64,000 bases of DNA from Piliocolobus tephrosceles (GCF_002776525.5 NC_045441.1:122818275-122882274), one strand, 5' to 3'. Shown: positions 31,385-44,024, counted from the first letter of the stretch. A program made the numbers and translations. Notes: generated from the sequence alone by a model not told the origin.

Positions 31385-32813
31385 AGTCACATATCACTTA
31401 ACCATGGGGATGTGTTCTGAGAAATGCGCCGTTAGGTGATTTCATCGTTCTGCAAACACTGGATGTTATAACCACAACATCCCTAGGCTCTATGGTATAG
31501 CCCATTGCTCCCAGGCTACAAACCTGAACAGCAGGTTGCTGTTCTGAACATTATAGGCGGTTGCAACACAGTGGTAAGTACTTCTGTATTTAAACATATC
31601 TAAATAGAAAAAGCAGAGCAAAAATACATATAAAAGATAAAAAATAATACAGCTGTATAAGTCCTTTACCCTATAAATGTTGCTTACAGGACTAAAGTTG
31701 CTCTGGGTGAGTCAGTGAGTGGTACGTAAATGTGAAGGTCTAGGATATTACTGAACAATATTGCAACTTTATAAACACTATACACTTGAGTTACAGTAAA
31801 TTTATTTAAAAATATTTTTCTTTCTTCAATAATACATTAACCTTAGCTTGCTGTAATTTTTTCAACTATAAACTTTAGAAATTTTTGTTTATAATTGACA
31901 TATTGTACACATTGGGGGTACAGTGTGATGTTTCAATACATGTATATATTTTATAATGGTTAAATTAGGGTAGTTAGCATATCCATCACCCCAAACCTTT
32001 ATCATTTCTATGTGGTGGTTACTGTTGTCTTTTCTAAGCTATCTTGAAATATACAATACATTGTTATTAGCTGTAGTCTCCCTGCTGTGTAATAGAACAC
32101 CTGAACATATTCCTTTTAACTTTTTGATTCTTTCCTAGTAACATTTGGCTTAAAACACACATTGTACAGTGGTACAAAAATATTTTCTTTTTTACATCCT
32201 TATTCTATAGACGTTTTTCTGTTTTGGAAATTTTTTATTTTTTTACTTTTTAAAATTTTTGTTAAAAACTAAGATACAGACCCACACATTAGCGTAGGCC
32301 TACACAGGGTCAGCATCATCAATATCACTGTCTTCTACCTCCACATCTTGTCCCACTGGAAGGTCTTCAGGGGCAGTAACACACATGGAGGTGCCTCCTC
32401 TTAGGATAACAATACTTTCTTCTGGAATACCTGTTGAAGGACCTGCCTGAGGCTGTTTTACTGTTAACTTTTTTGTTTGTTTATTTTAATAAGGAGGAAT
32501 ACACTCTCAAATAATGATAAAAGCTGACTATAGTAAATACGTAAACCAATGACGTTGTTTGTTATTCTTATCTGGTATTATGAACTTTACATAATTGTAT
32601 ATGCTGTACTTCTATAAGACTGACAGTACAATAGGTGTGTTTACACCAGCATCAGCACAGTACATGAGTAATGCATTGTGCTGTGACCTTACCATGGCTG
32701 TGACATCACTAGGAGATACGACTTTCTCGGTTCCACTGGAATCTTACTGGACCACCGTGGTATATATAAGCAGTCCATTCTTGACCAAAACATCATCATG
32801 TGGTGCATGACTG
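31385..32813 (+). mobile_element. Tigger-like (TcMar) DNA transposon, 1.4 kb, interrupted by an L1
   Basis: The ends are TAGTCACATATCACTTAACC on the left and GTGGTGCATGACTG on the right, each bordered by TA as expected for mariner-type insertion. The interior shows ATGGGGATGTGTTCTGAGAA, GCTCTGGGTGAGTCAGTGAG, CATCATCAATATCACTGTC and GACCTGCCTGAGGC, which I recognise from a primate-genome Tigger/pogo-group element whose exact name I am unsure of. The plus-strand orientation is arbitrary. No transposase frame survives. Confidence 0.75.
31874..32118 (-). mobile_element. L1 3'-UTR fragment nested in the DNA transposon
   Basis: TATAATTGACATATTGTACAC, GGGGTACAGTGTGATG, TTAGCATATCCATCACC and AATACAATACATTGTTATTAG are reverse-complement L1 3' UTR words. 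The host transposon resumes after it with AACTTTTTGATTC, and a short AACTTT repeats on both sides. Confidence 0.75.
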
Positions 32814-34489
32814 TAATAGGATATATTGCCTCACCACAGTATTTGTAGTATACAAGCACTTGGAGAAAGATCACTTACACTTAAATTATTAAGAGCTAAA
32901 TTTGAAACTTTAGTGGCAAAGATACCAGTTGGCAAGGGGGAATTCATAAAACACATAGAATGTACTACTTTCTTTTCTGCCTGTGAAAATGAATTAACAA
33001 GTTTGAATACTGGAAGAAATAGAAAATGAATTTCATCTTGTAAAGCATCCAGAATATATATATATATAACTGGAACAGTGAGAATCACTATTTTTGAATT
33101 CTGAAACTATTAAGGAGGTAATAATCCCCTCAAATATAGAAAAAGTGCTAGTAAAATGGTGAGTAATCCTATTAAGTAATGGTGCAAATGAGATGACAGC
33201 CAACTACTGATGAAATGACCCATCACAGACACGTATGTGTTAAATTAATTGTGAGGACTTTAGTGAATCCTTACCGAATAAAAACACAAGTGACTACCTA
33301 TTTTAAATTGTTTCCATCTTAAGCAGAAAATGTTGCTAGAAATAGTAGAGTTGCAGTTATTTGTACTAAACGGATCAGGTCTGACTTACCACGTAGGATT
33401 TGTGCCAGAACACTAACATAAATTTGAATATTGTGAAATGATATGGTATAGCTTTGAAGGGATTTGTGTAAAGTTGTATATACTTGCCTGAATTTTACTT
33501 TTGATGGTTTAGGAATTAAGTTATGATTTTGGCACTTGAAATGAGAATAATTCAGAACAGCATTTCAAATAACAAATGACACTTGGGGGAACAAAAGCTC
33601 ATTTATCTAATTTAGCATATGCTATGAAGATGTGGAGACAGCCAAGGAGAATATCAGAAGTGGCAGATATTATCTCTTGTCTTTTTGTTCTTAGTCTGGA
33701 AAGGAAAAATGGTATTTCCTCTAGGAATTGAGGCATGGCTAAGAGAAACAAGTTTTGCTAAATGCATGGTGACAGTTGCTGGTCCCCTCCGGTTTCATAT
33801 TAAATTAATGATGTGAATGAAGTTCAGCAAATGAGAAGCGTGGACATCAGTTTCTTTCCGTTCCTAGTTATTATTCAGCCCAAGAAGGGATGGCCACTCA
33901 CAGCTACTATGAAGAAAGCTTTAGAGTTTTGTTACTGAGCATAGAAAAAATAAAATTTTAAATATCAAAATTTTACTTCCGAGCATTTTTTTGTTTTAGC
34001 ATGGATGTTAAACACCATCAACAGTTCTGTATTAGTTCTATCCCAACACCCTTGATAGATACAATTAAATTTTACTAATGTTGGTATTTTACTAAGGAGG
34101 GTCATTCTACTTTTAGTATAAACTGTAATTCTAAGCAGAAATGATCTTCAGTTTCCCAAGGACAGCATTTTGTAAGTGTGGTGTATGCTTTTTGAGTTTC
34201 TTCTCATCTCACCAGAGTTGCAGTGTTCCGTTAGAAATCAGTGTGGATCCTGCCTTGGCTGAGTGAGGACTCAGCATTGGGGGATAATTGAGTTGGTTAC
34301 AGAGACTGTGTGGAGAAGCTTGGAACTGGGAGATATAGTTTCTCTGTGCTTCTTATAATGATATGCATGGGTTTTGCTCTTTGGTACTTTATACTGCTGC
34401 AAGGAACCCAGCACTTGAAATAAATCTTATAGAATTGGCTCTGCCATGAACCTACTGTGGGTCCTTGGACTTTGTCAAGGCTTAGTTTG
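32814..34489. other. 1.7 kb unique AT-rich DNA
   Basis: A short (AT)n is at 33055-33068. No exon or repeat was recognised. Open frames of 61-85 codons on both strands overlap each other near 32600-33090, part of them in the transposon. Confidence 0.35.
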
Positions 34490-34800
34490 CTTGCTTATTT
34501 GTTCATTGGTTTATTCATTGATTCATTCAGCAATCATTTACTGAACACCCATTGTGTGGTTGGCTCTGTGCTAGCCAATAGGAATAAAATAGACATGAGT
34601 CATTCCAACCCTCATGGTGCTCACAGGTTAGCGGGGAATATAGGCAATCTTAAAGAAAGCAGTTAGTTACCAAAAGGATGGGAGAGTATAGTAGAGTAAT
34701 CTAACTCTACCTTTGAGGGACAGGGAAATCCTCCTGAAATAGGAGATGTCTAAGCTGAGACCTAGAGGATGACTAATATTTAGTTAGGGATATGGGGAAG
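34490..34800 (-). mobile_element. L2 LINE 3' fragment
   Basis: ATTCATTGATTCATTCAGCAATCATTTACTGAACACCCATTGTG and CTCATGGTGCTCACAGG are reverse-complement L2 landmarks, continuing towards GAGACCTAGAGGATGA. Confidence 0.75.
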
Positions 34801-35634
34801 ATCTTTTCTATCAGAAAGTACATGTGCCAAGGCAATCAGAAAAGAGAGAGAGAGATCCCTAAACATCTGTGAGGACTGTTTGAGTCTAAAATCTGCCAGA
34901 TTGTGCCAATATGAACTTGTTTGTCCATTAGCTCTTGCACTTTCTCGCCTATGGTTTGAAAATGCAACCAGTTTATTGTAGGCCATATGACCCTTCTGCC
35001 AGTATGTTTTAGGGCCTTTAAGGATCCCAGCAGGTTAAAATCTACTTATATCTACCCTGTGCCCAAATAAGGAGGTCCACATCTCCTGTTAGTGTGACTG
35101 CCCCTGCTGAATATCCTCTGTATGGCCAGGCTCATGATGCCCGTGCCCCAAAAGTACATGATTGCCCCTAGCCTGTGGGGTGCTGTCTGTTCCCAGCCTG
35201 TGCTCACTGAAATCATGAGATTGACTATGTCTTTGGGCTAACTCTGCAGTTTACAGTCACTTCTTCTACAGACTTATTATGACATTGAAGTAAGTTGTAA
35301 GCACGACAGAAAATTCCAACAGGAAAGGATATGAGGGATGGATGTGTGATCAACTGGAGAGGTTTCCTAGGAAGGTAGGAATCAAGTGAGATCTCGAGTA
35401 AAGGTACGGGAAAGGAATATTGTTGCAATAAGGAGTAAAGATGCGGTGTTGAATAATCCTGTTTAATCTCAATGCATAGTTGATGGAGAGAGTAGTGTAC
35501 TTGGAATAGTGACTGCATGTTGATGTTGTTGCAAATGATATTGCATAGGAAAGAAATGACCTTTTGGTTTAGTTTCAGATAAAACAAAAACAAAAAACTC
35601 AGCCAATTATTGATTTGGTGAGACTTCAAAGAAG
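34801..35634. other. Unique DNA, nothing recognised
   Basis: A 134-codon minus-strand frame at 35225-35629 is hydrophobic at one end with no splice or domain evidence. I take it as chance. Confidence 0.3.
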
Positions 35635-35683
35635 CTTTTTTTTTTCTTTCTTTCTTTCTTTTTTTTTTTTTTTTTTTTTTTTA
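35635..35683. repeat. T-rich (CTTT)n tract
   Basis: There are about nine T, then CTTTCTTTCTTTC, then about 23 T. No Alu or L1 body adjoins on the right, so it is an orphan tail or simple repeat. Confidence 0.85.
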
Positions 35684-35809
35684 TGGTTCATATAAATGAG
35701 AAAAGGGGCTGGTTTTTCCAAGACAGTAGTAGTTGTGGTGTCCCCTCTCAGGTAAAATGCCCTCAAAGCATTAGTCATTGACTATCCATAGAGAATAGAG
35801 ACATAGACT

Positions 35810-35995
35810 GTGATGTAAGGACAGTTTAGCTCCATGATATCTTGGCTGTGTGATATTTGGTCGGTTGTTTAATCTATCTTCATCTTTCTAATGTGGATAG
35901 TAGTAGTAGCAGCACCACCAGCAGCTATTTCATAATGTTGCTGAAGATTATGTTAAGTATCCCATAAGTGATAACTATGGTGACAGTTGTCTGCC
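35810..35995 (+). mobile_element. MIR SINE
   Basis: GGCTGTGTGATATTTGGTCGG, CATCTTTCTAATGTGGATAG and ATAATGTTGCTGAAGATTATG follow MIR sense order. Confidence 0.65.
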
Positions 35996-36191
35996 TGTGT
36001 TTGCTAAGGATGAACGTGTTCATTCCCTCACTCATTGATTCACTAAGCAAATATGTACTAAGGATGCTCTAAGGGTCTTGTCACCTACCTCGGTTCTGGG
36101 GAAAAATGACTGGTTTTATATTGTTATTTGCATTTCCTCCCTTTTTTTGGCAAAAGCAAATGTTTGCTTATTTTGGTTTCATTTATACTTT

Positions 36192-36365
36192 TGCAGTGTT
36201 TGTCAAAGTGTGTTCTAAAAACTGCCTGCATCAAAATCAGCGGGAGTTCTTGTTATAAGTATGGATTTCTGGTCCTTACGTCAGACCTACTGAATCAGAA
36301 CCTCTGGGCAGAGCATGGAGAATCAGCATTTTGAACAGGCTCTTAGGTGATTTCTATACGTATTG
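36192..36365 (-). mobile_element. MER20/MER5-type hAT-Charlie DNA transposon
   Basis: CAGTGTTTGTCAAAGTGTG is terminal, followed by CATCAAAATCAGCGGGAG, GACCTACTGAATCAGAACCTCTGG and TCTTAGGTGATTTCTA. These are the shared landmarks of the MER20/MER5 group. Subfamily and orientation are uncertain. Confidence 0.7.
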
Positions 36366-37529
36366 AAGTTTACAACCTGTTAGGGTCACATTGTCTCCTT
36401 GAGCACAAACCTCCGGTTTGGTGCTCCACTAAGGAAAGGCTTACAGTCACTTCCTCTTCTTTCTGTTACTTATTCAGATTTTCTACAACTGTGAATCCTG
36501 ACAAACCTTCTTTGCGTTACTTTGGGTGGAGAAACTGAGCAATTTACTTCTTAAGTAGGCTTCATTTATGTGGATAATTCCCAGAGATAAGTAAGATATG
36601 ACTGAACTCCCTTCCTTTCTAGGTAAGTCTTCTCTTACTAGCATCCATTTCTCTGAAACCAGAAGCGGAGGCTGGCACCATCAGCCACCAACCTGCAGTG
36701 TCATGGAGCTACCAATAACAAACCCCAGCTACTATCCTGGGGTTTTTTATTGCCCTGGAGCAGTACGTTTAGGATTCACAACCTGAATGTTAATAACAAG
36801 CTAAAAACAGACTGGAACTTCTGTGTGTTTTCATTATTTTTTTTTTTTTCAGCCTTGAATTGATTGCTTCCCTTTCCCCAAGCATACCTACTGAGACTCT
36901 GATTTAGTGTGGCTTGATCAATAGACTGCAGAATGATTAATTTGTTTCCACTCGTTTCTTTAGTGAGTATTTTCCAAGCAAAGGTGAGTTAGGAAACCGT
37001 GAGCTAGAGTAAGGGGAAATGTTGAGGCATAAATAGCTCTCTGCCTGCGTTTGCTGCAGGAGTTTTTAAAAGAATAAGCAGGAGAAAAGAGTGGTGGTGA
37101 AGATGCCTCGCCCCTCGAAGGTATTACTTCGGCCACACTGTGTGGAAGACTTCTTGATTACGGGAGTATAGCACAGCGTGTCTTGTTTTTGTTTTGGGCT
37201 GATCTCTATAAGTCATGGAAAAGAATTTATTCCCTGCTGAATGGTCTTAGTGGAACTCTGCAAAGTTTAAAAGCATCCAGTCAGAAGAATATTAAACCTT
37301 TGAGTGAAATTTAGGGCTTTCCTTATCTTTTTGAAAAAATTATTCTTCACGTTTTTGCCTCCAATTACTTGTTGGGGAGACCCAATGGTAGTTTTATTCC
37401 TTGGGGATACATAGTAAATGCTTCATTAAAGTTGAGTACAGAATTTGATGAAAAGTGTGGATGTATGGGATGTACTGCCACCTTCAGAAGTCCACACATT
37501 GCCTGGAGGGAGAGAACTGCTGTTTATTC
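36366..37529. other. 1.2 kb unique DNA
   Basis: A T-run is at 36837-36849. The stretch 36650-36790 contains a short dyad AACCCCAGC...CCTGGGGTT (36721-36745). No exon was recognised. Confidence 0.35.
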
Positions 37530-37675
37530 ATTGATTAAGCACTTGCTGTGTACCAACTACTTTTTATGTCTTATGTTAATTCTCATAACAGTTATGGGAT
37601 ATTTAAAAAAAAACCCAGAAACTGGAGAAAGAGATAAAGTGATTTGCTCAAGGTTATAGAACATATTACCATGTG
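37530..37675 (-). mobile_element. MIR SINE
   Basis: TAAGCACTTGCTGTGTACCAAC and GTTAATTCTCATAACAGTTATGG, then GATTTGCTCAAGGTTATAG, read as MIR in reverse. Confidence 0.65.
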
Positions 37676-38212
37676 TTGTATTTCAGATTTTAATTCACAT
37701 TTGTCTGATTTTAAGTTTCATTTGCTTGCCAGGGTACTCCACGAAAATGCCAGGCAGGGTGTTTTCATAATACACTTGAGATACCTGAAATGACAGGGTA
37801 GCATCACGCCTGAGAGGGGTCAAGGATGGGAACCCACCTTCTATGCCCACTGCTCGGCAGTCTCTTGCTGCATGCTGGCAAAGCCACCATGTATTTGCTG
37901 AGGCTCTGGGAATTAACTGCTTAAAGAGCTGTCTTCTGGAGGGAGAAGAACACAAGGTCACAATTAACCATATACACATCTTAGTGTGCGAGGTCATTGG
38001 GCAATACAGGAGGGATTTTTTTACGTTTTAGCAATTGTCTTCAAAACCTGAGCTATAGTTGTAATCTGCCCGCTTCCTCTGGGCAAAAGTGAAAAGTTTG
38101 CTGCTATAAAGAATACAGAAAACTCACAAAGAAATGATAAAATACACATTTAACTGGCCCTGTGGATATATCGTATTAACTGCTCATCATTGGGGCTGTA
38201 TATTTGTAAAAT
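37676..38212. other. Unique DNA, nothing recognised
   Basis: Opposed open frames of 100 and 62 codons overlap at 37695-38031. There is no splice support for either. Confidence 0.3.
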
Positions 38213-38357
38213 AAAAGAATTTTGGGGGTTCCCTCTCTCGGCTTTGGAGCCCCCTCCCCTTGTCTCTATTTAGAGGAACTTCTTTCTTCTGCTTTCTTCT
38301 TTGCCTATTAAATTCTCCACTCCTTAAAACTAGGAAAAAAAAAAAAAAAAGAATTTT
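38213..38357 (+). mobile_element. Short poly(A)-tailed retrocopy resembling a retroviral LTR R region
   Basis: Body 38224-38334 starts GGGGGTTCCCTCTCTCGG, has CCCCCTCCCCTTGTCTC, and ends in a CTTTGCCTATTAAATTCTCC stretch followed by about 16 A. Perfect 11-base target-site duplications AAAAGAATTTT flank it (38213-38223 and 38347-38357). The TATTAAA placed about 25 bases before the A-run and the G-rich 5' start match the layout of gammaretrovirus-like (ERV1) R regions, from cap site to poly(A) site. I infer L1-mediated insertion of a short LTR-initiated RNA. The ERV family was not identified. Confidence 0.6.
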
Positions 38358-38569
38358 GATCACAGTCAGACTCTGTATTTTAAAATACATTATAGCCAGT
38401 GAGCTGGGTGTCCAGCAGGAGTTTGATGTGGTACCGTGCTTTACAGAACTATATTGGTAGTCCTATAAAGCATATATTGTCCTGTAAAGTATGGTGTCAC
38501 GTCAGACTCCTTAGTACTTACAGAGTAGTTAAAAAATAAACTTGAAATTAAGAAAGGCTGGAGCTAGGA

Positions 38570-38840
38570 ATTTGTATTTGGGAGCCACAATAATAGCCAG
38601 CATTTTTAACATGCTTAATATATGCCAGTCTCTGTGTTGAGGCTTTTACATGGATGAGCTCATTAAATCTTCACAAAAAACTCCACAAAGGTAGTATTAA
38701 AATCCATATTTTACAGATGAGGAACGTAGCGCAGGAAAGGTTTTTGTAATTTGTCTCAGGTCACACAACTGCAATTGTTAGAGCGAGATTCAAAGGCAAA
38801 CCTTTGTGATGTTTAAATCTAAACTCTTTATTCCTATGGT
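38570..38840 (-). mobile_element. MIR SINE, near full length
   Basis: CATTAAATCTTCACAAAAAACTCC, CATATTTTACAGATGAGGAAC and TCAGGTCACACAACTGCAA are clear reverse MIR landmarks. Confidence 0.85.
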
Positions 38841-39789
38841 AGTCTGCATAGAGGTGATTTTGGAACCTCGAATATAGTTGAAAGCAGGGTTCAATTTAAT
38901 CTTAGAACATACCCTTATTAAGGGTGAGAGAAGTGTTGAGATAGCACGTGAAGAGATAGCAAACGACACTGAAAGAAAGCCAATTTCGGGAAACCACGCA
39001 AGAGTATTTAGAGAAGAAGAGAGTTATTAAAAACTACAAGAAACGCAGGAGAATGGGAGGGAAATTATTGGATATAGAGATTATGTGTCTTTAGGGACTT
39101 TGACAAGAACAGTTTTGAGTATAATATTTAGTCATATCTCAATATGCCATTCATTTTGAAACTTTCAATCAGTTTATTCAGGGATTATCCTCACCTGTCA
39201 CATATGGCTAGTTTAAGAGCATTATTTAATCTAGGGTAGCAGTTCTGAATATTTTTTAACAACAACAAAAAAAGTAGCGCATGTGATACTTCCTTTACTT
39301 CTTTGTCCCATTCCTTCTCTTTTCTAAAATAAATAAATATGTGTATAAAACAAGAAAAAAAAGTGTGGGATAGTATCTGCTTTACTGAGAAAGCAGAATT
39401 AGCTATTTTTCTCTATTTTGCCTAGGAAGTATTTTACTAAGAAGAAGTCGATGGCAGATGGCAGTAGGTAATAAGGTAAATGTGTTAGTGGACTCAATTG
39501 AAAGTGGGATTTCCTATACTTTTTACTAAGGTACTCAAAACATCTCACAGACTTGCTTCGTTTTATAAATATGTATTGTGCAAAGGCTATGGCTGTTGAA
39601 TTTCTTTGTTTTCCCTTCTGCAGTGGAGAAATTGAAACAGAAAGGACTGGTGTGGGACAATTGCAACCCCCAGTTTTCCTTTTCTGTGCAGTGTCTCCCA
39701 GTCTGCGTTTTTCCTGCTCATCAGAACAAAGTGTCACCACCATTGTGACCAGCTAGTCTGACATGTTACTAAATCCATCTATAGTATTT
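38841..39789. other. Unique DNA, nothing recognised
   Basis: Opposed frames (114 codons minus, 67 codons plus) overlap at 39399-39756. A CTTCTGCAG acceptor-like site at 39622 lacks a matching donor. Confidence 0.35.
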
Positions 39790-41037
39790 GATGTGGCTCA
39801 CTGGTATCTTCTCCTTGAAAGACTCCCTTCACTTCGCTCCCAGGATACGCGCTCTTCTAATTTTTCTCCTGCCTCACTGTCTTCTCCCAATTCTGTCCCC
39901 TTCGTCTGCCTGACCTCTTATTAGCCTGTAGTACCCAGGGGTTAGTCATTGACCACCTTTTCTTCTTTCATGTACACTCACTTCCCTGGTAATCTGATCC
40001 AATCCTAAGGCTTTTAATACCATCTCAAGCTGATCACTTCCAAATTTGTATCTCCAGCCTGGACCACTTCACTGAACCCCAGCCTTAAATGCCTTTTGGC
40101 TTACTTAACATGTCCACTTCCTTGTTATATTGGAACCTCAGATTTAAAATATGCAAAACTGAGATCCCAATATTCCACACTCTGTGCTCAACACCTGCTT
40201 TCCCATAGTCTTTGCATTTCAATGAGTGGCATGCTATCCTTCCAGTTGCCCAGACCAGAATCCCAGGAGTATCCCTTTTCTCACACACCTCAGAAGCAAT
40301 CCATCAGCATGTCCTATTGACTTTTCAAAACATACCCAGAATCTAACCATTGCTCACCACTTTCATAACTCCTACCCTGGTCTAATCTGTCAATATCTCT
40401 TGCCTGGATTAGGCTTCCGAATGGTCTTATACTTTATCTCTTGCTCCTCTCCCTTTTAACCATAATGATGCTATTAAAATGTAAGTCACATTACAAGAAC
40501 TTTTGGCACAGAACTTTTTAACTGCAATTCATGCAGAGTAAAAGCCAGAATTCTTTTCAGTGATTTACAGGGCCCTAAATAATCTGCCCCTACTGGTTGA
40601 CACTGAATGCATTTTCTACAATCTTCTCTGTGGATCACGCTCCTCCAGCCACACTGGCCTCTCAGCTATTCCTTGAACCTTAATCATTTGTACTACTTTT
40701 CTTCCACCAAACATCCAAGTAACTTGCTCCCTTAATACCTTTACAGCTTTTCTCAAACGTTATGTTCCTAGTGAAGCCTACCTAGGCCATCCTGTTGAAA
40801 ACTGTGATATCTTCTTCCAGCATGCCCTACTTTGTAATGTTTTTCTGTTGCCCTTATTACCATGTACATACTTTATCTGTTATCTGGCTTACTGTCTGTA
40901 TTCTTCCACTAGAATATAAGTGCCAAATGGGCAGGAATTTTTGTCTGTTTTGTTCACTGTAGTTTTCCTACCGCTTAGAATGGTTCCCGACATACAGTAG
41001 ACGTTCAATTAATGTGTGTTGAATGAATGAATAAAGT
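39790..41037 (+). mobile_element. L2 LINE 3' end, about 1.2 kb
   Basis: This is one of the longest old LINE pieces here. In order it shows the ORF2 end (GGTAATCTGATCCAATCCTAAGGC, TTTGTATCTCCAGCCTGGACC, CTCACACACCTCAGAAGCAATCC, GCTCCTCCAGCCACACTGGCC), then the 3' UTR (ACTAGAATATAAGTGCC, GGCAGGAATTTTTGTCTGTTTTG) and the TGTTGAATGAATGAA terminus. Frames at 40085-40459 are relics of the L2 ORF and shadows of it. Confidence 0.88.
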
Positions 41038-43289
41038 TTCAGAGTCTAAAATAGAGTGGTTGAGTCAGGGTTATGTCAGTGTATATTGGTCTGTGAGTAC
41101 GATTTTTCTACTGATCTCCGAACTGCAGTCTCAAGACAACAGTTTTCCACCTCTGAACAGAGGTGCCTCTGAGTACCCAGATCTTTATGTCTCTGAACAA
41201 GAACTGCCTATTAGAGCCAAATAAGAGAAACACATATTACCATCTCCAATTCTTTAGTCCTTTTGCCCAGAATGACTTCAAAACGCTATCCCATCAAGGC
41301 AAACAAATCCAGAGACCTTTGTAGTTTCCCTTAGCCTCTGCTGCATTAGCTGAAGATAAATCTATGCAGAGTTCACTAAAGGGAACAGACAACTGCATTA
41401 AGCTGTGTAATGATGAACACTAATGGCCTGTGACAAAATGGGTCTCTGTAGGCCTAGCAGCCATGCAAGGTGGGGATTTTTTCCTGTTTTTGGTAAGGTA
41501 ATGAAAAAAGAAAAAAAAAAAAAAACTCATCCAAAGATGCAGTGAAACAATCTGCCGGGCCAGGTGATTTTCATGGTATCTTTTGGTTTTTCCTTTCTTT
41601 GTTTTTGTAAGTACATGCATCTTGGCTGAAAAAGATCCATGCACCATTTTACAGTGGTGAGGGAATCTCTACTGTATCAGGCAAAAATGCAATGTTCTTT
41701 ATTTCCAACCTGGTATAGTTCATTCATTCCTTTTCCTGTGGTATTCACATGTCTTGCAAATTGTTATGTTGAATTGTTTAGTTCCTTGTTATTTTCACTT
41801 GTAGACACTTACACCAGGATCACAGGAATCTATACTGATTTCTTTCACTTTCCATGCATTTGTTTCCATTATTAATTTAAGTGAGAAGCATGTGTGTCAT
41901 TCCCCTTTCTATTTGACCTTTACATGCTTAACTGGTGGTCTCAAGTTGATCAGTTAACTTTTCCTATTCTGCATGGTTGTTGTGGGGATCAAATGTGTAC
42001 AAATATGCTTCATAAATTGCTGTAAACATTTAAGTTAGTGGCGCTTATGTGGATATTAGACCAGTTGATTTGTAGACTTGAATCGTTCTAAGACTTCTGA
42101 AAGTAATCCTTCTAGTAAATTCTATAAAATTAAGGTAATTGGGATGTATATACATACATACATAAAATTTGGGGTTTCTGTGAGTTGTCCATGAACTATT
42201 GAATGATCTGAAGTGGCCTAGGATGTTTTTATAATCTATTCTGAATGTCACTGTGACGCACATACTATATTTTCAGTATTTGCTTCTCAGACATTCAGAA
42301 CACTTTTTACCCTACGGCAGAATTATTTGACAACACATTTCCTTCCTGCCCTCTGAATCTCCCTGGATGATTTACAAAAATATAGCATCTCCATTTGTGA
42401 CAATATAAAGCTCTAGTTTGACTCTCTTCTATAAATCCAGTTTTATTGCCTTCTTCCAAAGTAATTTCTGTTAATCCAGCCAGAACCTTCATTTTTGTTT
42501 TGTCATTTTCAAGCTAGATTGTGAAGTAACAGAACTTACTACAATTTTAGCCTAAGAGCAAAGGAGTTTCAAGGCCTATTTCAGGACCCTGGTTTTGCTA
42601 CCTCATCTACTAAATTTATAAATTCTAGAAATCCATTTACTTTTTAAAACATTTCTGTTCTTATTTTCAGTACCAATTTGTTTCCTTCCGCTTTCCCACA
42701 TGCATGACTTTTATAGCATGGCATAAAGTAGAGTGCTCTGCCATATTGATTTAATGGTATGTTTCAATAAATTTCCCCTGTTACAGTTCTTGCTCCATAC
42801 CAGGCATCCAAGAGGGAAACAGACGGATGTGCTGGTTAACTAATTTTAAAAACGAAAAAATTCCATTTTCTCCATCCTTTAATGTCATAGCTGTCCTGCC
42901 AATGACCTGATACTGAGATATATTAGGTTCCCCTGACATATGTTGTAGGAAGTAGTGACCTGACCTTTTAAAATTTTTATTAACATTTATAAATTTGTTT
43001 TAGTGTATTATGTTGGAAGCAGTGATTTTTCTCCAGAATGGATTGGGGTGACTGGTGTACAGATTGATAGCCATGTCGTATATTAAGGTGGTGGACATTG
43101 TATAGAGTGTAGAGATGCTTCTTTTTCCCCCCTCCCTCTTCTCTCCTGCCTTTAAGGGTTATGCTAATGGGGATGGAAACATTCAAAATCTTACTTTGAA
43201 GCAGTTTATAAGTGACTAGAACCATTACTGTCAGCTTTTTGGTAGCTGGTTAGGCTTTGACTATTGCTTAATAAGACATTGAGACATAG
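41038..43289. other. 2.2 kb unique DNA
   Basis: An A-run is at 41506-41526 and a short TACATACATA at 42151-42164. No exon, RNA gene or nameable repeat was found. Confidence 0.4.
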
Positions 43290-43440
43290 ATATTCATCCA
43301 TTTATTCATTCAGCCTTTCCTCAGTGCTTAACGTATTCCAGACACTGTGCCAGTCAATGTAAGAGTGATTGCCACAATACCTGCTTCGACGTAATTTATA
43401 GACTGATGGATTAGGAACCAGTAGTATACAATGAAGGTCC
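43290..43440 (-). mobile_element. L2 LINE 3'-end fragment
   Basis: CATCCATTTATTCATTCAGCC, then AGTGCTTAACGTATTCCAGACACTGTGCC is a reverse-complement L2 end. Confidence 0.75.
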
Positions 43441-43504
43441 TAATCAAAGATTTTTTTCCTTCTTCAACTCTGTTCAAAGCCCAGATAAGTATCATCTCTC
43501 TCTT

Positions 43505-43592
43505 TTAAAAAAAATTTTTGTATATTTAGGGGGTACAAGTACAGATTCTTACATGCGTATATTGCATAGTGGTGAAGTCTGGACTTTTCCAG
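43505..43592 (-). mobile_element. L1 3'-UTR fragment
   Basis: AAAAATTTTTGTATATTTAGGGGGTACAAGTACAG and ATATTGCATAGTGGTGAAGTCTGG match the reverse 3' UTR of primate L1s. Confidence 0.7.
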
Positions 43593-44024
43593 ATGAGTGT
43601 CTTCTTTTTTACTCCTTCCTTCTTTCTCTTTCCTTTTCTTCCATTCTCTCTTAGCATTTCCTAGGAAATAATTTATATATATTTTGTAGGCACAAATACT
43701 TGTCATACATTAAGGGAACTCTTCATTGATGTAAAACATTGGAACTTGGCTATATCCAGTTTTATTGCCTTAGCAATTCTCGTCTTTCCTTCATACCCTA
43801 ACTAATCGAGAAGAGTGTGGCTTTAGAAAAAGGACACGTCTCCCATGACAGAAAACACAGGAGCCAGGAGAGTTGGCGTGCTGGCTTTCTAACCTGCTTG
43901 CCGCAAGAGCAGTTATGAGCAGTGATGATGACTGACACATCCATCATTTGCCTTCTTCCAAATGCTTCTGAAACTGAAATGAAGCCTCCCAACCCCTCAG
44001 TGAGTATAGATGGCTGTTTTATTT

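Noticed and set aside
39600..39756. Exon starting after CCTTCTGCAG at 39622
   Set aside because: Reasonable acceptor, but no matching donor before the stop and overlapping opposite-strand frames point to chance.
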